A stretch of 64,000 bases of DNA from Comamonas odontotermitis. GTDB taxonomy: Bacteria; Pseudomonadota; Gammaproteobacteria; Burkholderiales; Burkholderiaceae_C. The notes beneath the pieces are model-generated. The model saw only the letters and a list, made by a program, of their open reading frames with translations, had not been told where the DNA came from and searched no databases. Positions 51,678 through 61,200 of the stretch are shown in pieces (within the stretch, counting starts at the first letter, position 1; every line of letters begins with the position of its first letter). A program made the position numbers and the translations under genes. The stretch covers positions 1,550,001-1,614,000 of the forward strand of contig NZ_CP083451.1 in the NCBI RefSeq assembly GCF_020080045.1. The letters run 5' to 3'.

Positions 51678-53170
51678 TTGCAAGCCTGTCGCGCCGTCTG
51701 CAGCGCCTTTCGCTGTCGCAGCGCCTGTCTTTCGTATTCGTGGCGCTGCTGCTGGCCTGCTGCGCGGCGTCGGTTGCCCTGCAGATGCGCGGCAGCGAGC
51801 GCCATGAGCAGGAGGTCATCCAGCGCCTGTCGCTGGACCTTGCGCCGCAGATTGCGCTGTATCCGGAGCTGATGGAGCCGCAGGGCTTCAACCCCACCGC
51901 AGTAAGCGGCCTGTTCGACAAGCTCATGGCGGTGAATCCGAGTGTTGAGGTGTATTTGCTGGATGCTGCAGGCCGCATCCGTTCGTATTCGGCACCCGAA
52001 GGTGCCGTCAAGCGCGAGCAGATCGATCTTGCCCCTGTACACCGCCTGCTGGGTGGCAGTGCATTGCCGGTGTTTGGTGATGACCCGCGCAGTCCCCTGG
52101 GCCACAAGGTGTTCAGCGCTGCGCCGCTGCAACTGGCGGGCCGCGACGCGGGCTATGTGTATGTGATTCTGCAGGGTGAGAACCGCGAGACATTGGCCTC
52201 GCGTGTGAATGCGGGCAGCGCGGCAAACGCCATGCTGTGGTCGATGGCGCTGGTCGCCTTGCTCGGTACGGTCGCGGGGCTGGCAGCGTTCCGCCTCATC
52301 ACGCGCCCACTGCGTGCACTGACCGATGGTGTGCGCGGGCTGGAAGTCAGGGGCCTGTCGTGGCTGCCGCAGGCCAGGCCCTTGCTGCACCGCGCGGCGC
52401 GTGGCGGCGGCGAGATGGCCTTGCTGAGCCAGAGTTTCGAGCGGCTCGCAGAGCGCACCGAAGAGCAATGGCAGGCGCTGAGGCAGCAGGACGAGCAGCG
52501 CCGCGAGCTCTTTGCCAATTTGTCGCACGATCTGCGCACGCCGCTGACGTCGCTGCACGGCTATCTGGAGACGCTGCGCATGAAATCCGAGGTGCTGGCG
52601 CCGCACGAGCAGGGCCGCTACCTTGACATTGCACTGGAGCAAAGTCGCAAGGTGGGGCGCCTTGCGCAGGAGATGTTCGAGCTCGCGCGGCTGGAGTACG
52701 GCGTGGCCAAGCCGGACATGGAGCAGTTCTTTCTCACCGATCTGCTGCAGGATGTGTTCCAGAAGTTCGAGTTGACCGTGCAGGCCAAGCAGCAGCGCCT
52801 GATGGCCGACATCGCACCCGATCTGCCCCCGGTGACAGCCGATCTTGCGATGATGGAGCGCGTACTGGTGAACCTGATCGACAACGCGGTGCGTGCCACG
52901 CCAACCGGCGGCGAGATCACGGTGGGGCTGCAGCCGCATGCGGCCGGAGGCATTGAAGTGACAGTGCGCGATACCGGCCCGGGGGTATCGTCCGCCTTGA
53001 AGAAGCATTTGTTCGAGCGCCCGGTTGCAATGGATGCCGCATCACCGGGCGCGCGCGCAGGAGGTTTCGGGCTGTTGATCGTGCACCGCATCCTGCAGCT
53101 GCATGCCAGTAAGATACGGCTGGTGCCGGAGGCTGGTAGCGGAGCGGTCTTTCACTTCGTGCTTCGATGA
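51674..53170 (+). CDS. Membrane sensor histidine kinase
   Basis: The gene encodes 498 residues beginning at a GTG codon that overlaps the response regulator stop. Helix 1 is near 17-36 and helix 2 near 185-207, flanking a ~150-residue periplasmic sensor region. The HAMP-like part follows. The phosphoaccepting His 285 is in FANLSHDLRTPLTSLHGYLE. The ATPase domain has the N box (ERVLVNLIDNAVRAT) and the G1/F/G2 boxes (VRDTGPGVSS, FGLLIVHRIL). It likely senses an oxidant or envelope stress and phosphorylates the partner regulator. This is an inference from its neighbours. Confidence 0.92.
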   Translation: MIASLSRRLQRLSLSQRLSFVFVALLLACCAASVALQMRGSERHEQEVIQRLSLDLAPQIALYPELMEPQGFNPTAVSGLFDKLMAVNPSVEVYLLDAAGRIRSYSAPEGAVKREQIDLAPVHRLLGGSALPVFGDDPRSPLGHKVFSAAPLQLAGRDAGYVYVILQGENRETLASRVNAGSAANAMLWSMALVALLGTVAGLAAFRLITRPLRALTDGVRGLEVRGLSWLPQARPLLHRAARGGGEMALLSQSFERLAERTEEQWQALRQQDEQRRELFANLSHDLRTPLTSLHGYLETLRMKSEVLAPHEQGRYLDIALEQSRKVGRLAQEMFELARLEYGVAKPDMEQFFLTDLLQDVFQKFELTVQAKQQRLMADIAPDLPPVTADLAMMERVLVNLIDNAVRATPTGGEITVGLQPHAAGGIEVTVRDTGPGVSSALKKHLFERPVAMDAASPGARAGGFGLLIVHRILQLHASKIRLVPEAGSGAVFHFVLR

Positions 53171-53259
53171 TTGCAGCCTGTACAGGAGCAATGGCGATGG
53201 TTGAAGGCACCGCGTAAGGGCTTCAACAGGCTAAGAACCTGTTCAAAGAGGTGTTCTGG

Positions 53260-54084
53260 ATGTATCTGGTTTGGCTGGCAGGTGCGGTGGCACTGGTCGT
53301 TGGGGTGTGGTGGCGCAGGCGTATGGGGCGCTCTCGCTTGCGGCAGCAGCGTCTGCGCTATGTGCAGGCCTATGCATTTCAGCCACGCTACCACGATGCG
53401 CTGCGCGTCGCCTATCCGAGGCTGGACGCGGAGGGCTACAAGCACGCAGAGCATGCGCTGCGCCAGTTTTTCGTCATGCATCTGCTGGCACCTGGCGAGC
53501 GCTTGCTGATGCCTTCCAACCTGGCAGATGCGCTCTGGCATACCTTCATTCTGGATACGCGGCGCTACCAGCTGTTCTGCCAGCAGGCGTTCGGGCAGAT
53601 GTTCCACCATATTCCATCGCATGACATGCCCCCTTCGGCAGGTGCCGCAGGCGAGGCGGGCCGAGAGCGCATGCAGGCCACCTGGAATGCGGCAATGGCG
53701 TCGAAGCGCTGGCTGCCACTGGCCATGCTGGGAGGCATACCGCTTCTGTTTGCACTGGACGCCCACAGCGGCATTGAAGGAGGGCAGCGCTTTGCCGAGG
53801 CCGATCTGCGCTATTGGGCGGTGCAGTATGCAAGGATGGCATCTGCCGCCAATGCAGACGCATCAGGCGGCAGTGGGGGCTCGGGCTCCGGTCAGTCAGA
53901 CAGTCAGAGCAGTGGGAACTCGGATTGGAGCACCAGCGATCAGTCGTGTGCCAGCACGCGCAGCACGGGCGGCGATGATGGCGGCAGTAGTGGCTCCAGC
54001 GCTGGCTCCTGTGACAGCAACAGCTCCAGCTGCAGTGGCAGCAGCTGTGGTGGAAGCAGTTGCGGCGGTGGCGGCAGTGACTGA
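53260..54084 (+). CDS. Membrane protein with GRDP-like domain and Ser/Gly/Cys tail
   Basis: The gene encodes 274 residues starting at MYLVWLAGAVALVVGVWW, with an AGAGG site. An upstream GTG would add three residues. One N-terminal helix is followed by a domain with PRLDAEGYKHAEHALRQFF and MPSNLADALWHTFILDTRRY (a His-Trp-type motif shared with the glycine-rich-domain-like proteins), then FGQMFHHIPSHDMPP. A second helix (WLPLAMLGGIPLLFALDAH) precedes a low-complexity tail of about 80 residues, of almost only Ser, Gly, Asp and, at the end, regularly spaced Cys. The function is unknown. It lies 89 bp after the kinase gene on the same strand, and may belong to the redox module. Confidence 0.7.
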   Translation: MYLVWLAGAVALVVGVWWRRRMGRSRLRQQRLRYVQAYAFQPRYHDALRVAYPRLDAEGYKHAEHALRQFFVMHLLAPGERLLMPSNLADALWHTFILDTRRYQLFCQQAFGQMFHHIPSHDMPPSAGAAGEAGRERMQATWNAAMASKRWLPLAMLGGIPLLFALDAHSGIEGGQRFAEADLRYWAVQYARMASAANADASGGSGGSGSGQSDSQSSGNSDWSTSDQSCASTRSTGGDDGGSSGSSAGSCDSNSSSCSGSSCGGSSCGGGGSD

Positions 54085-54093
54085 TGTGGGCCT

Positions 54094-54294
54094 TCAGCGT
54101 GCAGCGCCAGCAGGCAGCCGCGCGGCTGCGAGGGCTGCTTGCAGCACCTCGTTGTCGCGTACATGCTGGGCCAGCAGCAGGATGAGGCGGGCGTTGAAGG
54201 CGTGGCTGTCTTCTTCGGTCAGTCCCTGGTGGGCTTCCAGCAGGGATTGGTAGAAGTCATCGCTGCCCGGCCAGGGCGTCTGGGTATCAAACAT
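54094..54294 (-). CDS. DUF2783 protein
   Basis: The gene encodes 66 residues starting at MFDTQTPWPGSDDFYQSLLE, with an AAGGA site (the AAGGAAAAG bases 8 bp upstream). The whole protein is one helical domain with HQGLTEEDSHAFNARLILLL, typical of DUF2783. It is often found beside FAD monooxygenases, and here its start lies only 11 bases from the stop of one. Function unknown. It may be a small partner protein. Confidence 0.82.
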   Translation of the reverse strand: MFDTQTPWPGSDDFYQSLLEAHQGLTEEDSHAFNARLILLLAQHVRDNEVLQAALAAARLPAGAAR

Positions 54295-54305
54295 GGGCTT
54301 TTCCT

Positions 54306-56054
54306 TCATGCCGCGCAGGCCTGCGCTGCGGCTGTTGGCGTATCGCAGAGACCGTGGCCCAGCGCCCGGGCCATGGCGGCGGTGATGGCTTGGGCATCGG
54401 CACTGCGCCAGCGGGCGCAGATGTGCTGGTCGGGTCGCAGCAGGTACAGGGTGCCGGTCTGGGCACCCAGGCGCTGCGCCAGCAGGCCCTGGGTGTCGTG
54501 CAGCGCATGGCTTGCCTGGTGTGTCTGGGTGCTCAGTTGGTCGCCGATGCTGATGGTTTGCAGGCCGGCAATACCTGCAGCCCAGGCGGGTGGCGGGCCA
54601 AAGCACAGCAGGTTGAAATCCGGCCCCAGCTCGCGCAGGATGAAGCTGTGGCGTCCGGTGCGTGCGCACTGTACGGGAGCGTCCGGCAGCACGGCGCCCA
54701 GTAGTGCGGCGCTGGCAAAGCCGGGCGTTGCATTGCCCGGCTGGTGCAGCGGGCTGTGCTGCAGCACTGCGGGCACGGACAGCCGCCCGCTATTGACCAT
54801 GCGGCGCGCAAAGCCATGGTGCTGGGCCAGTTGCAGCACGGCCTTGCGAAAGAGGTGACTGATGGCGCTCTTGGGAGTGATGAAATCGGTCGACCGGGTC
54901 GAGTTCAGAATGTTCTCGTCGGCCGCGTATTCGCGCTCGCTGCCATAGGTGTCGATCAGGCGGGCAGGTGCGTGGCCGCGCAATACGGCGTCGAGCTTCC
55001 AGCCCAGGTTGTCGGCATCCTGCACTCCGCTGTTGGCGCCGCGTGCGCCAAAGGGTGACACGCCATGGGCGCTGTCGCCGGCAAACACCACGCGGCCATG
55101 CACGAAGCGATCCATGCGCTGGCAGGCAAAGGTGTAGACGCTGGCCCAGACCAGTTCCACATCCACATCGGGCCCGAGCATGGCCTCGATGCGAGGAATG
55201 ATGCGCGCGGGCTGCTTTTCCACCTCGGGGTCGGCATCCCAGCCCAGCTGGAAGTCGATACGCCACACGCCATCGGGCTGCATGTGCAGCAGCACGCTCT
55301 GGCCCGGGTGGAAGGGCGGGTTGAACCAGAACCAGCGCTCGCAGGGGAAGGGTGCGCTCAGGCGCACATCGGCGATCAGAAAGCGGTCCTTGAAGACCTG
55401 GCCGTGCGTCTCCAGCCCCAGCGCGCGCCGCACGGTGGAGCGCGATCCGTCGCAGGCCACCAGCCACTGCGCCTGCAGGTGGTAGCTGCCCTCGGGTGTC
55501 GATACGCCAATGGCCGCGCCACCCGCCGTGTTCTGCACATGTTCCACCTTGTGCTGCCAACGGATGTCGATCAACGGCAACTGCAGCGCACGCTCCACCA
55601 GAAAGGCCTCGGCATAGTACTGCTGCAGGTTGATGAAGGCCGGGCGCTCGTGGCCGGTTTCGGGCAGCAGGTCAAACTGGTAGACGGGATCGGTGGCAGC
55701 GCCTTCAAAGACCTTGCCCACCTTCCAGGCCACGCCTTTTTGTACGGCCCGCTCTCCTACGCCCAGGCGGTCCCAGATTTCCAGTGTGCGCTTGGCAAAG
55801 CACAGCGCGCGCGATCCGGTGGAGAGGTGCCTGTCATTGTCCAGCACCACCACAGGCTGGCCGCGCTGGGCCAGATCAATCGCAAGGCTCAGGCCAACGG
55901 GGCCTGCCCCTACGATGACGACCGGGTGCTGGGTGGGGGTTGCTGCATCCTGATCAGGGCTGCGCAGGTACGGAAACTCCATCGCCTGCAGGGCATCGCC
56001 GTCGGCGTGCTGCAGTTGATCGAGCAGGGATTGGCGGACAGCGGCATCTGGCAT
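54306..56054 (-). CDS. FAD-dependent aromatic-ring monooxygenase
   Basis: The gene encodes 582 residues starting at MPDAAVRQSLLDQLQHADGD, with an AGGAG site. It is a PheA/TfdB-class flavin hydroxylase: the FAD dinucleotide motif VVIVGAGPVGLSLAIDLAQRG, the DG motif VACDGSRSTVRRALGLE, and the GD motif RVVFAGDSAHGVSPFGARGA. The C-terminal third has a thioredoxin-like fold region as in MhpA-type enzymes. It probably hydroxylates an aromatic acid or phenol. The DUF2783, metallo-hydrolase and IclR neighbours point to an aromatic catabolic cluster. The substrate is unknown. Confidence 0.88.
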   Translation of the reverse strand: MPDAAVRQSLLDQLQHADGDALQAMEFPYLRSPDQDAATPTQHPVVIVGAGPVGLSLAIDLAQRGQPVVVLDNDRHLSTGSRALCFAKRTLEIWDRLGVGERAVQKGVAWKVGKVFEGAATDPVYQFDLLPETGHERPAFINLQQYYAEAFLVERALQLPLIDIRWQHKVEHVQNTAGGAAIGVSTPEGSYHLQAQWLVACDGSRSTVRRALGLETHGQVFKDRFLIADVRLSAPFPCERWFWFNPPFHPGQSVLLHMQPDGVWRIDFQLGWDADPEVEKQPARIIPRIEAMLGPDVDVELVWASVYTFACQRMDRFVHGRVVFAGDSAHGVSPFGARGANSGVQDADNLGWKLDAVLRGHAPARLIDTYGSEREYAADENILNSTRSTDFITPKSAISHLFRKAVLQLAQHHGFARRMVNSGRLSVPAVLQHSPLHQPGNATPGFASAALLGAVLPDAPVQCARTGRHSFILRELGPDFNLLCFGPPPAWAAGIAGLQTISIGDQLSTQTHQASHALHDTQGLLAQRLGAQTGTLYLLRPDQHICARWRSADAQAITAAMARALGHGLCDTPTAAAQACAA

Positions 56055-56080
56055 GGCGGCTCCTGGCGGTAGATGGGGAA

Positions 56081-57037
56081 TCAGCCTTCCAGTGCCTGCC
56101 ACATGGCTTGATCGCGCTCGGCTGTCCAGATGCGAGGGTCCGGGTACTGGGTGGCCTCGTCGTAGGCACGGGTTACGTCAAACGGCATGCAATGGTCAAA
56201 GATCACCCATTGGCCGTACTTGGGCTGCAGCGCGGCATAGGCTTCCTTGTAGGCCAGCTTCAGGTCCTTGCCGGCCTGGGCGCTGGCGGCAATGCTCTGG
56301 TACAGGTCCTGGATGAAGCTGCGCGTGCCCGCTAGACCGGCTGCGACCTGTTCGGGGGTCTTGAGTGCCGCCCCGCGGCCAGGTACCAGGTTGGCGGGCT
56401 GCAGCGCGGCAATGGCGTCCAGCGTGTGCGGCCAGTCCTTGAAGTAGGCATCGCCCGCGTATGGCGTGGCGTCAAACTCCACCAGATCGCCGCTGAACAG
56501 GGTGCGCTCACCCGGCAGCCAGACGACGGTGTCGCCCTTGGTGTGGCCTCGGCCGAGTTGCAGGATCTGTACTTCCAGCTTGCCCAGCCACAGGGTCATC
56601 TTGCCGGTGAAGGTGATGGTGGGCCAGGTCATGCCTGCGGGCACGCTCTCGACGTTCTGGAACAAGCGCGGAAAGCGGCCGATCTCGCTGGCCTTGTCCT
56701 GCTCGCCACGTTCCACGATGAGGTCGTAGGTGTCCTGGCTGGCAATGATGTGCTCGGCGCCATAGGCCGAAGCCCCCAGCACGCGCACCGCATGGTAGTG
56801 GCTCAGTGTCACGTAGCGGATGGGCTTGTCGGTCACTTCGCGGATGCGGCGAATCACGTCCTGCGCCATCACGGGTGTGGCCTGGGTGTCGATCACCATC
56901 ACCGCGTCATCGCCGATGACGATACCGGTGTTCGGATCGCCTTCGGCGGTGTAGGCCCAGGCATGCTCGGACAGTTGCTCGAACGTCACCTTCTTCACTT
57001 CGGTGTCGGCATGGGAGGCAAAGGTTTTGGTGTTCAT
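56081..57037 (-). CDS. Metallo-beta-lactamase-fold hydrolase with altered metal motif
   Basis: The gene encodes 318 residues starting at MNTKTFASHADTEVKKVTFEQ. The MBL fold is recognisable (GDDAVMVIDTQATPVMAQDV and LFSGDLVEFDATPYAGD), but the zinc motif HxHxDH reads HYHAVR, and the last position usually HG reads VPGRGAAL. The central GRGHTKGD still holds one His. Either it binds one metal or it uses another set of ligands. It starts next to the IclR gene and is followed 26 bases later by the monooxygenase on the same strand. Confidence 0.82.
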   Translation of the reverse strand: MNTKTFASHADTEVKKVTFEQLSEHAWAYTAEGDPNTGIVIGDDAVMVIDTQATPVMAQDVIRRIREVTDKPIRYVTLSHYHAVRVLGASAYGAEHIIASQDTYDLIVERGEQDKASEIGRFPRLFQNVESVPAGMTWPTITFTGKMTLWLGKLEVQILQLGRGHTKGDTVVWLPGERTLFSGDLVEFDATPYAGDAYFKDWPHTLDAIAALQPANLVPGRGAALKTPEQVAAGLAGTRSFIQDLYQSIAASAQAGKDLKLAYKEAYAALQPKYGQWVIFDHCMPFDVTRAYDEATQYPDPRIWTAERDQAMWQALEG

Positions 57038-57061
57038 GGCAGGTGGTGAATTTGCTTTTGA

Positions 57062-57092
57062 CAAATCAATTTGGTTTAGTTGAATTGATTGT
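57062..57092. promoter_or_regulatory. Inverted repeat in the IclR/MBL divergent region
   Basis: AATCAATT (57064-57071) and AATTGATT (57083-57090) are perfect inverted 8-mers with an 11-bp spacer, in an AT-rich tract 27 bp upstream of the metallo-hydrolase start. It is a plausible IclR operator. The regulator gene starts 180 bp further on. Confidence 0.45.
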
Positions 57093-57272
57093 CGATCAAA
57101 TATTTGTTTTTGTGTAATGCATTTGATAATGGTTAATACCTAGTGCGTGGTCGGTGTTGCCTTGGCACGCTCTGGCACAGGTAGCTGGCTTGGGCGTTGG
57201 TGCAATGCATTGCTGCACAATCTGCGCTGCTGCCCATCCTTATTCTTCTCTTCCATCTTCTTGACGACTGCG

Positions 57273-58079
57273 ATGTCCCTTCAAAATCCGTCCACACACT
57301 CCGCGCCCCTGCCTGCCAGTCGGCAACGGGGCATTCAGAGCGTCGAAGTGGGCGGTCAGCTGCTGCTGGCGCTGGTGCGTGCGGGGAGCAGTCTGGCGCT
57401 CAAGGATCTGGCGGCGCAGGCCGGCATGACGCCTGCCAAGGCGCATCCTTACCTCGTCAGCTTTGGCCAGCTGGGCCTCGTGGTGCAGGATGCTGCGGGT
57501 CTGTACGGCCTGGGGCCGCTCGCATTGCAGATGGGGGCGATTGCACTGCAGCAGGCCGATCCGGTGCAGGTGGCCAGCAGCGCGTTGCCCGAGATTGCGC
57601 AGCAGTTTGGTTGCTCGGCATCGGTGGCGGTATGGAGCAGCCAGGGGCCCATCATCGTGCACAGCGTGCAGGGGCCGCAGCAGGTGAATGTGACCATGCG
57701 GCTGGGCATGACTGCGGCGCTGTTCGAGACGGCCACGGGCCAGGTGTTTTCGGCCCTGTTGCCTGCGGCGGAGGTGGAAGCCGTGGTCAGAAACCAGGGC
57801 CTGCTGCGGCCGTGGCGCAGCGCGGCATTGGCGCAAACTCTGCAGGCCGTGCGAAAAGAGGGCATTGCCGAGGTGCGCGATGTACTGATTGAAGGGGTGA
57901 CAGCGCTCGGTGTGCCGGTGTACAACGGCCTGGGCCAGCCAGTGGTGTGCATTGCGGTGATCGGCCCGCATGCGCGCTGGCAGGCGTATGCCCAGCGCGC
58001 GGGCAGCGCTCCGGCTGCTGACTGGCTGCGCGAGCGCGCAGCGCGCCTGTCGGCGCAGCTGGGGTTTTATCCGCGCTAG
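57273..58079 (+). CDS. IclR-family transcriptional regulator
   Basis: The gene encodes 268 residues starting at MSLQNPSTHSAPLPASRQRG. An in-frame extension upstream has no family similarity. The N-terminal winged helix follows QSVEVGGQLLLALVRAGSSL and LALKDLAAQAGMTPAKAHPY. The effector domain begins near residue 85 and includes the glycine/Ala-rich GVTALGVPVYNGLGQPVVC. Divergent to the metallo-hydrolase/monooxygenase genes, it is the likely aromatic-substrate sensor of that cluster. Confidence 0.9.
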   Translation: MSLQNPSTHSAPLPASRQRGIQSVEVGGQLLLALVRAGSSLALKDLAAQAGMTPAKAHPYLVSFGQLGLVVQDAAGLYGLGPLALQMGAIALQQADPVQVASSALPEIAQQFGCSASVAVWSSQGPIIVHSVQGPQQVNVTMRLGMTAALFETATGQVFSALLPAAEVEAVVRNQGLLRPWRSAALAQTLQAVRKEGIAEVRDVLIEGVTALGVPVYNGLGQPVVCIAVIGPHARWQAYAQRAGSAPAADWLRERAARLSAQLGFYPR

Positions 58080-58250
58080 TTCTGCAGAAAATCGGCCTGC
58101 AGCGTACGCCCTGTGCGCGCATTAATATCAAATTTCATAGCAACCACTGCTTGACGAGTCGGTGCTCCGGGCGCAAGACGCCTGCCCGCCGCAGGGCGTT
58201 GGCTGCACGCGCCTGCGGGCTGGGCCGCGGGCGCGGATAATACGCCGCTT

Positions 58251-61200
58251 ATGTCTTTGCAGATCACGTTTCCCGAATCGCTCCCCGTCTCCGCCCGCCG
58301 TGAAGAAATCATGGAGGCCATGGAGCGCCACCAGGTCATCATCGTTTGCGGCGAAACGGGGTCGGGCAAAACCACGCAGCTGCCCAAGATTGCGCTGGCG
58401 CTGGGGCGGGGAAAGCTCAATGCAACGCCCAGTGATAAATGGCCCCCACGCTCCTCCGCTGCGCGTGATTCGCTGCCCCCCGAGGGGGCGCCTTCCATCC
58501 TGGGGCGGCCCGGCGATGGAAAAGGTGAAGTGCGCGGCCACCTGATCGGCCACACCCAGCCGCGCCGCATTGCAGCCAGCAGCGTGGCCAAGCGCATTGC
58601 CGAAGAGCTGAACACGCCGCTGGGCGAAGTGGTGGGCTACAAGGTGCGCTTTCAGGACCGTCTGTCCAAGGACGCCTCCGTCAAGCTGATGACCGACGGT
58701 ATCCTGCTGGCCGAGACGCAGACCGATCCGCTGCTCAGGCAGTACGACACCCTGATCATCGACGAGGCGCATGAGCGCAGCCTGAACATCGATTTTCTGC
58801 TGGGCTACATCCGCCAGATCCTGCCCAAGCGCCCGGATCTGAAAGTGGTGGTGACTTCGGCCACCATCGATGCGGACCGCTTTGCCAAGCACTTCGAGTC
58901 CAAGAGCGGGCCCGCGCCGGTCATCATGGTGTCTGGCCGCACCTACCCGGTGGAGATGCGCTACCGCCCGTTTGAAGATGCCAAGGACTACGACCTGAAC
59001 GACGCGATTGCCGATGGCGTGGATGAGCTGTGGCAGGGTGGCAGTGGGGGCGACATCCTGATCTTTCTGCCCGGCGAGCGTGAAATCCGCGAGGCGGCCG
59101 ATCACCTGCGCAAGCACCTGCAGCACTCGCCGGTATTGCGCAACGCCGAGGTGTTGCCGCTGTTCTCGCGCCTGTCGCAGGCCGAGCAGGACCGCATTTT
59201 TGAAGGCCACACCGGCCGGCGCATCGTGCTGGCCACCAATGTGGCCGAAACCTCGCTCACAGTGCCGGGCATCCGTTATGTGATTGATGCAGGAACCGCG
59301 CGTGTCAAACGCTATTCATTCCGTAGCAAGGTGGAGCAGCTGCTGGTTGAGCCCATCAGCCAGGCGGCGGCCAACCAGCGGGCGGGGCGTTGTGGCCGCG
59401 TAGCCAACGGCATCTGCATCCGCCTGTATGACGAGGCAGATTTCAACAGCCGCGCGCGCTTTACCGATCCGGAAATCCTGCGCTCGTCGCTCGCCGGCGT
59501 CATTTTGCGCATGAAGGCGCTGCGCCTGGGCGATGTGGTGCATTTTCCGTTTCTGGAGGCACCCTCGGGCCGCGCGATTGCCGATGGCTACCAGCTGCTG
59601 CAGGAGCTGGGCGCGGTAGACGACCAGGGCGAGCTGCTGCCCATGGGCAAGGAGCTGTCGCGCCTGCCGCTGGACCCGCGCGTGGCGCGCATGATTGTGG
59701 AGGCGCGCGAGCGCGGTGCGCTGGCCGAGGTGCTGGTGATTGCAGCTGCATTGAGCGTGCAGGACGTGCGTGATCGCCCGCTGGAGGCCCAGCAGCAGGC
59801 CGACCAGCAGCATGCCAAGTTCGACGACGAGAAAAGCGAATTCAGCGGCTACCTGCGGCTTTGGAAATGGCTGGCGGATGCGCGCGGCGGCAAGGTGGTG
59901 GCCAAAACCCGCAAGGAAATGGCCGCGCAGGCTGCGCCCGTCAAGGGCCTGGCCAACCTGCGCAATGCCGCTTTTTTGCCGGTGGCCCAGCGCAGCTCGG
60001 GTGCAACTGCCGTAGCTCAAACCCAGCAGGCGCCGCTGGCAGCCTTCACCCCGCAGGACGCCGTGGCCGACGAAGCCACGCACAAGCTCAGCAACCGCCA
60101 GTGGGAGCAGTTGCTGCGCCAGAATTGCATCAACATCCGCCGTGTGCGCGAGTGGCGCGATATCCATTCGCAGCTGCTCACGGTGGTGAACGAGCAGCGC
60201 TGGCCGGTGAACCAGGACGCAGCGGGGTACGAGGCCGTGCACCTGTCCATGCTCTCGGGCCTGCTCGGCAACATCGGCTTCAAGACCGACGAGGGCGATG
60301 GCTATCTGGGCGCGCGCGGCATCCGCTTCCACCCGCATCCGGGGGCGCATCTGTCGAAAAAGCCAGGGCGCTGGATCGTGGCGGCCGAGCTGGTAGAGAC
60401 CTCGCGCCTGTACGGCCGTGGCATTGCCACCATCGAGCCGCAATGGCTGGAGCAGGTAGGCGCACACCTGCTGCGAAAGCAATTGCTCGATCCGCATTGG
60501 GAGAAGAAGCAGGGCGAGGTGGCTGCCTACGAGCGCGCAACACTGTATGGCTTGGTGGTGTACAGCCAGCGCCGCATCAGCTATGGCAAGATTGATCCGC
60601 AGGGCGCGCGCGACATCTTCATCCGCCAGGCCCTGGTGGAAGGCGATTGGGAAACGCGCCTGCCGTTCCTCGCCGCGAACCAGAAGATGATCGCCAAGGT
60701 CGAAGAGCTGGAGCACAAGAGCCGCCGCCAGGACGTGCTGGTGGACGACCAGTTGATCTACGCCTTTTACGACCAGCAGATTCCGCAGGACGTGTGCACC
60801 GGCCGCGCGCTGGAGCGCTGGTTCAAGGACGCGAGCGCGCAGAACCCGGATCTGCTGCGGCTCTCGCGCGATGAGTTGATGCGCCACGAGGCTGCGGGTA
60901 TCACCACGGCATCCTTTCCCAAGACCATCAAGTTGGGTGGCGTGGATTGCACGGCCAGCTACCTGCACCAGCCGGGCGATCCACGCGATGGCGTGACGGT
61001 GACCGTACCGCTTTTTGTGCTGAACCAGGTGAGCGAAGAGCGTGCCGAGTGGCTGGTGCCGGGCATGCTCAAGGACAAGATCCAGGCCCTGCTCAAGAGC
61101 CTGCCGCAACGGCCGCGCAGCCGTTTTGTGCCGCTGGCCGAAAACGCACAGCGCCTGGCCGAGTTGCTGGGCGCGGGCGAGCGCTTTGGCGATGGAAGCT

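Noticed and set aside
53231..53250. AAGAACCTGTTCAAAGAGG before the GRDP-like gene, which resembles the MITE-like terminus
   Set aside because: Only the first bases agree, there is no second end and no duplication. Treated as chance.
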